Below are positions 12,716 through 14,513 of a stretch of 14,513 nucleotides of DNA, piece after piece. Position 1 is the first letter of the stretch; each line of letters begins with the position of its first letter. The stretch lies in NCBI GenBank assembly GCA_003153875.1, contig PMBY01000085.1, positions 8,518 to 23,030 on the forward strand. Reading direction: 5' to 3'. The DNA comes from Myxococcales bacterium (lineage in GTDB: Bacteria > Myxococcota > Polyangia > Fen-1088). A model generated the notes under the pieces. That model made no database searches. It was not told the origin of the DNA and worked only from the letters and a program-made list of their open reading frames with translations. The translations under genes were made by a program, and so were the position numbers.

Positions 12716-14513
12716 ATGGGTACTAAGCGAATGACATTGGTGGCCGCCGTGCTGAGCACGGTTGCTGCCGCAGGTATGATGGGTTGCCAGCAGGGCAAGG
12801 ACAAGGGCTCTGCCTCGGTTAACGTGAACGCGTTGTCCATCAGTGACGTGGACAAGGTGACGGTCAGCGTGCAGGGCGCCGGCATGGCCAGCCCCCTCAC
12901 GGTTCGCCTGACGAAGAAAGGTAGTCAGTTCTCTGCAGTGGTCAGCGACCTGCCGGTGGGCACTGACTACGCCTTTACGGCTTCGGCCAAGGACCCCAAT
13001 TCGGTTGAGCTGTACCACGGTGGCGTGACCGGCCAGAGCATCATCAAGAACCAGACCGCCAACATCGTGATCGACATGAACCAGGTGGCAGGCGTCGTGG
13101 CGATGAACAACCAAGCCCCTGTGATCGATTCGATCACGGCGACCTCGTTGTCGGTCTCGAACAGCGACACGGTCACTATCAATGCGACCGCGCATGATCC
13201 CGATCCCAACGAGACCGCGCTCATGGCGTGGACGTGGGACTCGACCTGCGGCACCCTGAGCCCCTTGCCACACGGCACGGTGACCCCAGGCAACAACACG
13301 ACCCACGGCGCCTCGCAGATTACCTTCGTCTCTCCTGCGACTGGCACCACGACCTGCGTCGTGAACCTGACGGTCACGGATGCCAATGGCGTGCTCCAGA
13401 ACAAGGCCTCGCTCAACATCGCGGTCAATCCAGCCACGGCCACTGGCAACGCCAAGATCCTTGCCATCCTGGACACCTATCCAGTGATCTCCGGCCTCAA
13501 TGCGACCCCGGTGCCGCTGAACAAGGGCGTGGCGACCACGCTGACCGTGACCGCGACCGACGCGGACGGCGATGCCCTGAACTACCAGTGGTCTTCGTCC
13601 TGCGTTGGTGTCATGGCCACGTCGCAAAGTGCCAGCACGACCTTCGTCCTGGACCCCAACTCGGCTGCGACCTCGTGTGATTTCGTTGTGGTCGTGAATG
13701 ACGGCAACTATCCGGACGGAACGGCCAAGGGCGGCGTGATCACGAACCACCTGAGCCTCCCGGTCTTCTCTCCTGCCAACAACAGCGCGGTGGGCGCTCC
13801 GGTGTTCGGCTTCGACTTCCAGTCGCAAGACACCATCAGCCACGACGATGTGGTGAGCATGGCGATCATTGCCAATCAGGGCTGCGCGGGCGGCACCATC
13901 AGCCTGGCTTGGGCGTCCTCGGACAACCAGGTGCTCGGCTCGACCACCCCGGCCGCCCTGGGCCTGGATGCCACGCTGTTCAACGCCTCAGCGGCCACCT
14001 ACACCGCTCCCGCGGGCGCCGAGGACGGCGCGGTTATCACGATCACTGTGACCGCGACTTGCAGCTCCAGCGGCCTGTCGAGCGCGCACCAGTTCATCCT
14101 GGTTCCGCTCAATAGCTTCTGCTTCGGCAAGGCTGACAACACGGACTGCACTGCAGTCGCCAACGGCGCCAACAAGTGTGTCAGCGCGGCCAAGTGCATG
14201 GCTGGAGTCTGCCAGGCTACCACCAGCGTCACCTGCACCCCGAACGCCAATGTCTGCGTTGTCAACACCTGCGATCCAGCGGACGGCACCTGCAAGCTCG
14301 TCAACGCGAGCTCCAGCACTCCGTGCGACGACCACAACGCCTGCACCACTGGAGCGGACCTGTGCAGCGCTGGCACTTGCCACGGCACTACCAACAAGGA
14401 TTGCTCAGGCGCGGTTCCTGCCGGTGTTGCCGGCGCCTGCCTGGTGGCCACCTGCGATCCGGCGAACGCTGCCTGCGGCACGGCCAGCAAGCCTGAAAAC
14501 ACCACCTGCAGCG
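12716..14513 (+). CDS. Ig-like plus Cys-rich repeat lipoprotein, 3' end missing
   Basis: 599 codons are open from the ATG to the right edge with no stop. Signal peptide with MMGC predicts lipidation on Cys24. Residues 32-122 form a beta-sandwich-like domain (SQFSAVVSDLPVGTDYAFTASAKD) matching the 7036 gene. Ig-like domains follow at about 134-237 (Cys178 and Cys214), 255-350 (Cys296 and Cys321) and 360-465 (Cys390 and Cys449). The third shares APVFGFDFQS, ALGLDATLF and YTAPAG with the 7036 gene. From 469 onward it is a disulfide-rich region (Cys at 469, 478, 488, 494, 499, 507, 514, 519, 526, 537, 543, 550, 555, 563, 575, 580, 587, 598) with CDPADGTC and PCDDHNAC motifs, like the left-edge gene. 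Probably exposed at the surface and co-transcribed with the PstS-like gene. Ligand unknown. Confidence 0.87.
   Translation, partial: MGTKRMTLVAAVLSTVAAAGMMGCQQGKDKGSASVNVNALSISDVDKVTVSVQGAGMASPLTVRLTKKGSQFSAVVSDLPVGTDYAFTASAKDPNSVELYHGGVTGQSIIKNQTANIVIDMNQVAGVVAMNNQAPVIDSITATSLSVSNSDTVTINATAHDPDPNETALMAWTWDSTCGTLSPLPHGTVTPGNNTTHGASQITFVSPATGTTTCVVNLTVTDANGVLQNKASLNIAVNPATATGNAKILAILDTYPVISGLNATPVPLNKGVATTLTVTATDADGDALNYQWSSSCVGVMATSQSASTTFVLDPNSAATSCDFVVVVNDGNYPDGTAKGGVITNHLSLPVFSPANNSAVGAPVFGFDFQSQDTISHDDVVSMAIIANQGCAGGTISLAWASSDNQVLGSTTPAALGLDATLFNASAATYTAPAGAEDGAVITITVTATCSSSGLSSAHQFILVPLNSFCFGKADNTDCTAVANGANKCVSAAKCMAGVCQATTSVTCTPNANVCVVNTCDPADGTCKLVNASSSTPCDDHNACTTGADLCSAGTCHGTTNKDCSGAVPAGVAGACLVATCDPANAACGTASKPENTTCS

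Noticed and set aside
12680..13843. Long - strand open frame (387 codons) opposite the Ig/Cys lipoprotein gene
   Set aside because: Its translation is Arg/His/Gly-rich without recognisable domains, and the + strand has a ribosome-binding site, signal peptide and clear Ig-like domains.

Overview
The window is GC-rich DNA packed with exported bacterial proteins. Lipoprotein signals, Asp/Pro/Gly-rich linkers, disulfide-rich Cys modules, SBBP and RCC1 beta-propellers and a TPR protein with a C-terminal membrane anchor together suggest a myxobacterium-like organism (Myxococcota, perhaps Polyangia). This is inferred from protein style alone; there is no rRNA or other taxonomic marker. I see no tRNA, rRNA, CRISPR array or intact mobile element.

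Left part (1-5882, + strand): three consecutive paralogous beta-propeller proteins. The first is cut by the left edge and carries a Cys-rich module before its propeller. The second and third are complete lipoproteins with long low-complexity stalks, and the second stalk contains a 45-bp tandem repeat. The leader of the third contains three short segments that could form mutually exclusive hairpins around its possible ribosome-binding site.

Middle (5883-10745): a 351-bp non-coding stretch holds what looks like a decayed fragment of an OmpR/PhoB-type DNA-binding domain on the - strand. It is followed by a small + strand Ig-like lipoprotein (6234-6995), which faces a - strand three-gene operon across a 40-bp gap. 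In transcription order the operon is a TPR protein with signal peptide and C-terminal membrane helix (10745-9996), a seven-bladed RCC1-repeat lipoprotein (9999-8476, overlapping the first gene by ATGA), and an Ig-like-repeat lipoprotein (8472-7036, 3 nt after the RCC1 stop).

Right part (10746-14513): a 361-bp divergent intergenic region carries repeats that look like operators and a sigma54-like promoter candidate. It is followed by a secreted PstS-like substrate-binding protein with unusually many cysteines (11107-12654). Then comes an Ig-like plus Cys-rich lipoprotein (from 12716) that runs off the right edge.

The unifying theme is an envelope or surface protein locus built from shared parts. 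The Ig-like lipoproteins at 6234, 7036 and 12716 are paralogs. The last two and the RCC1 protein appear to share an N-terminal beta-sandwich. The Cys-rich module at the left edge resembles the one at the right edge. Adhesion, sensing or nutrient capture at the cell surface is plausible, but no biochemical function is shown by the sequence except the ligand-binding fold of the PstS-like protein.
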